Origin: Methanocaldococcaceae archaeon
Lineage (GTDB): Archaea; AGJL01; Methanococci; Methanococcales; Methanocaldococcaceae
Reading direction: 5' to 3'
Length of the DNA stretch: 6,009 nucleotides
NCBI GenBank assembly: GCA_027023665.1
Contig: JALVUY010000244.1
Span: 1-6,009 of the forward strand
Notes under the pieces: generated by a model
What the model saw: only the letters and a program-made list of their open reading frames with translations
Told to the model about the DNA's origin: nothing
The model's database searches: none
Made by a program: the position numbers and the translations under genes
In this document: one piece after another, positions 5,511 through 6,009 of the stretch
Layout: every line of letters starts with the position of its first letter
Numbering within the stretch: the stretch's first letter is position 1

Positions 5511-5562
5511 AACTTTTTAGAAAAAATTTAGAATTACGCTCATCCTATTTATCTTATTACAA

Positions 5563-5580
5563 TTTTAATAGTTTTAATAG
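5563..5580. repeat. 9-bp tandem duplication in the vhuA-vhuU spacer
   Basis: TTTTAATAG occurs twice in direct succession (5563-5571 and 5572-5580) and is followed by TAGTAG. The spacer 5511-5611 otherwise holds a short T-run just after vhuA and no clear promoter. Confidence 0.6.
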
Positions 5581-5611
5581 TAGTAGTAAAATTATTAGTG
5601 TGGTGATGAGT

Positions 5612-5764
5612 ATGGCTGAAAAAAGCACAGTAAAAGTTGATGAATCAAAATTAAACTTGATAGAGATCGTTTTAAGGGCATACGATCCTTGATATTCATG
5701 TGCGGCACACATAATAGTAAAAGATAAGAAAGGAGAAAAAATTATTGAAGTTATAAAAGAATAA
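5612..5764 (+). CDS. vhuU: VhuU, selenocysteine-containing C-terminal piece of the hydrogenase large subunit (Sec27, UGA 5690-5692)
   Basis: VhuU is a 50-residue selenopolypeptide that completes the Ni-Fe site of VhuA. Its motif DP-U-YSCAAH (residues 25-33) is the large-subunit C-terminal DPCxxCxxH motif with Sec in place of the first Cys. Sec27 is the expected terminal Ni ligand and Cys30 the bridging ligand, making this a [NiFeSe] enzyme. The 17 residues after His33 (IIVKDKKGEKIIEVIKE) correspond to the C-terminal extension that a maturation protease removes after His in this family, so the mature peptide should end at His33 (inference from family knowledge). ATG 5612 is chosen because GGTGA at 5602-5606 is 5 bases upstream; ATG 5606 overlaps that site. 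Ordinary ORF calling misses the gene because of the UGA and its small size. The SECIS follows the stop directly. Confidence 0.97.
5690..5692 (+). other. Selenocysteine codon UGA (VhuU Sec27)
   Basis: In-frame UGA in YDP-U-YSCAAH, at the first position of the CxxC pair that binds Ni in [NiFe] hydrogenases. Confidence 0.96.
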
Positions 5765-5798
5765 GCTCACAACCGAACCCTTTTGGGAGGTTGTGAGC
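5765..5798 (+). promoter_or_regulatory. SECIS element of vhuU (3' UTR)
   Basis: Perfect 10-bp helix 5765-5774 with 5789-5798, GAA (5775-5777) opposite A (5788), CCC/GGG 3-bp helix and TTTT loop (5781-5784). The helix begins at the base right after the TAA and can extend one more pair into the stop codon (A5764 with T5799). It is only about 70 bases from its UGA. Confidence 0.97.
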
Positions 5799-5802
5799 TA
5801 TT

Positions 5803-5822
5803 ATCCCCTTACGCATGGGGAT
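5803..5822 (+). other. Hairpin downstream of the vhuU SECIS
   Basis: A 6-bp helix ATCCCC/GGGGAT (5803-5808 with 5817-5822) with an 8-nt loop. It lacks the GAA/A loop, so it is not a second SECIS. Confidence 0.5.
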
Positions 5823-5825
5823 TAC

Positions 5826-5851
5826 GCTAAAATCCTTTTAAGGGTTTTAGC
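5826..5851 (+). other. Second hairpin between the vhuU SECIS and vhuB
   Basis: A 10-bp helix 5826-5835 with 5842-5851 (one G-U pair) closed by a 6-nt loop (TTTTAA). It ends 12 bases before the vhuB Shine-Dalgarno. No T-run follows, so it does not look like a terminator. It could be a processing site or a translation-coupling element. Confidence 0.5.
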
Positions 5852-5881
5852 ACAAAATCTTTTGAGGAGGATGTGATAATT

Positions 5882-6009
5882 ATGAGCATTACCATACAAA
5901 AAGAAGCATGTTTAGTATGTTATGCGTGTCAGGAAGAATGTCCGACGAAGGCGATAGATATAGACAGTTTTAAGGTATGTAGTTTATGTATGTCGTGTGT
6001 AAATGCGTG
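5882..6009 (+). CDS. vhuB: VhuB polyferredoxin, 5' part only (cut by window end)
   Basis: The last 128 bases encode 42 residues of a Cys-rich protein beginning [21 protein letters not shown]. Cys10, 13, 16 and 20 followed by Pro form a complete CxxCxxCxxxCP [4Fe-4S] motif. Cys33, 36 and 39 begin a second one. Two motifs in the first 40 residues directly after vhuU fit VhuB, the polyferredoxin of the vhu operon, which in related species carries many such clusters and is thought to act as electron acceptor or carrier. Upstream, GAGGAGG at 5864-5870 and GTGA at 5873-5876 give a ribosome site before ATG 5882. GTG 5873 is in frame but too close to the GGAGG. The visible codons are unusually rich in CpG. 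Length and the remaining clusters are beyond the window. Confidence 0.92.
   Translation, partial: MSITIQKEACLVCYACQEECPTKAIDIDSFKVCSLCMSCVNA

Noticed and set aside
5533..5828. Repeat of ATTACGCT at 5533-5540 and 5821-5828
   Set aside because: Only 8 bases, flanked by unrelated sequence; likely chance.
5803..5851. Intrinsic terminator after vhuU
   Set aside because: No T-run follows either hairpin, and vhuB follows immediately with its own ribosome site.

Overview
The window comes from a methanogenic archaeon of the Methanocaldococcus type (hyperthermophilic Methanococcales). The background is AT-rich. Starts are preceded by GGTGA-type Shine-Dalgarno sites. Four in-frame UGA codons sit exactly where a catalytic or metal-binding Cys is expected, and three textbook archaeal SECIS hairpins lie in the 3' untranslated regions. 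The protein sequences read as close relatives of the M. jannaschii HdrA and Vhu proteins, but from memory not identical to them.

Layout. Positions 1-172 hold the 5' part of a minus-strand membrane protein that runs off the window edge. Positions 173-627 are a 455-bp divergent spacer with one conspicuous GC-rich, strongly folding block at 341-398. I read it as a candidate structured RNA, most likely transcribed from the minus strand. Positions 628-2601 are hdrA, a single gene read through UGA at 1213-1215. ORF callers that treat UGA as stop split it into two pieces (601-1215 and 1219-2601). Its SECIS is at 2681-2713. Positions 2834-3241 are vhuD, a small selenoprotein with two UGA codons that ordinary ORF calling misses completely. 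Its SECIS (3263-3296) sits inside a multibranched structure starting one base after the stop codon. vhuG (3368-4225) and vhuA (4254-5510) follow. vhuU (5612-5764) is a 50-residue selenoprotein carrying the active-site tail missing from VhuA, with a SECIS at 5765-5798. The 5' end of the polyferredoxin gene vhuB (from 5882) is cut by the window end.

How the genes work together. VhuA + VhuU (large subunit split in two), VhuG (small subunit) and VhuD (electron-transfer subunit) make the F420-non-reducing [NiFeSe] hydrogenase. It delivers H2 electrons through VhuD to HdrA. HdrA is the FAD/FeS electron-bifurcating subunit of heterodisulfide reductase and couples reduction of CoM-S-S-CoB to reduction of ferredoxin; hdrB and hdrC are not in this window. 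Selenium enters at the Ni site (VhuU), the VhuD electron-transfer motifs (two Sec) and the HdrA flavoprotein (one Sec). The enzyme system is known biology. The less explained parts are the GC-rich RNA candidate upstream of hdrA, the extra helices enclosing two of the SECIS elements, and the tandem hairpins between vhuU and vhuB.
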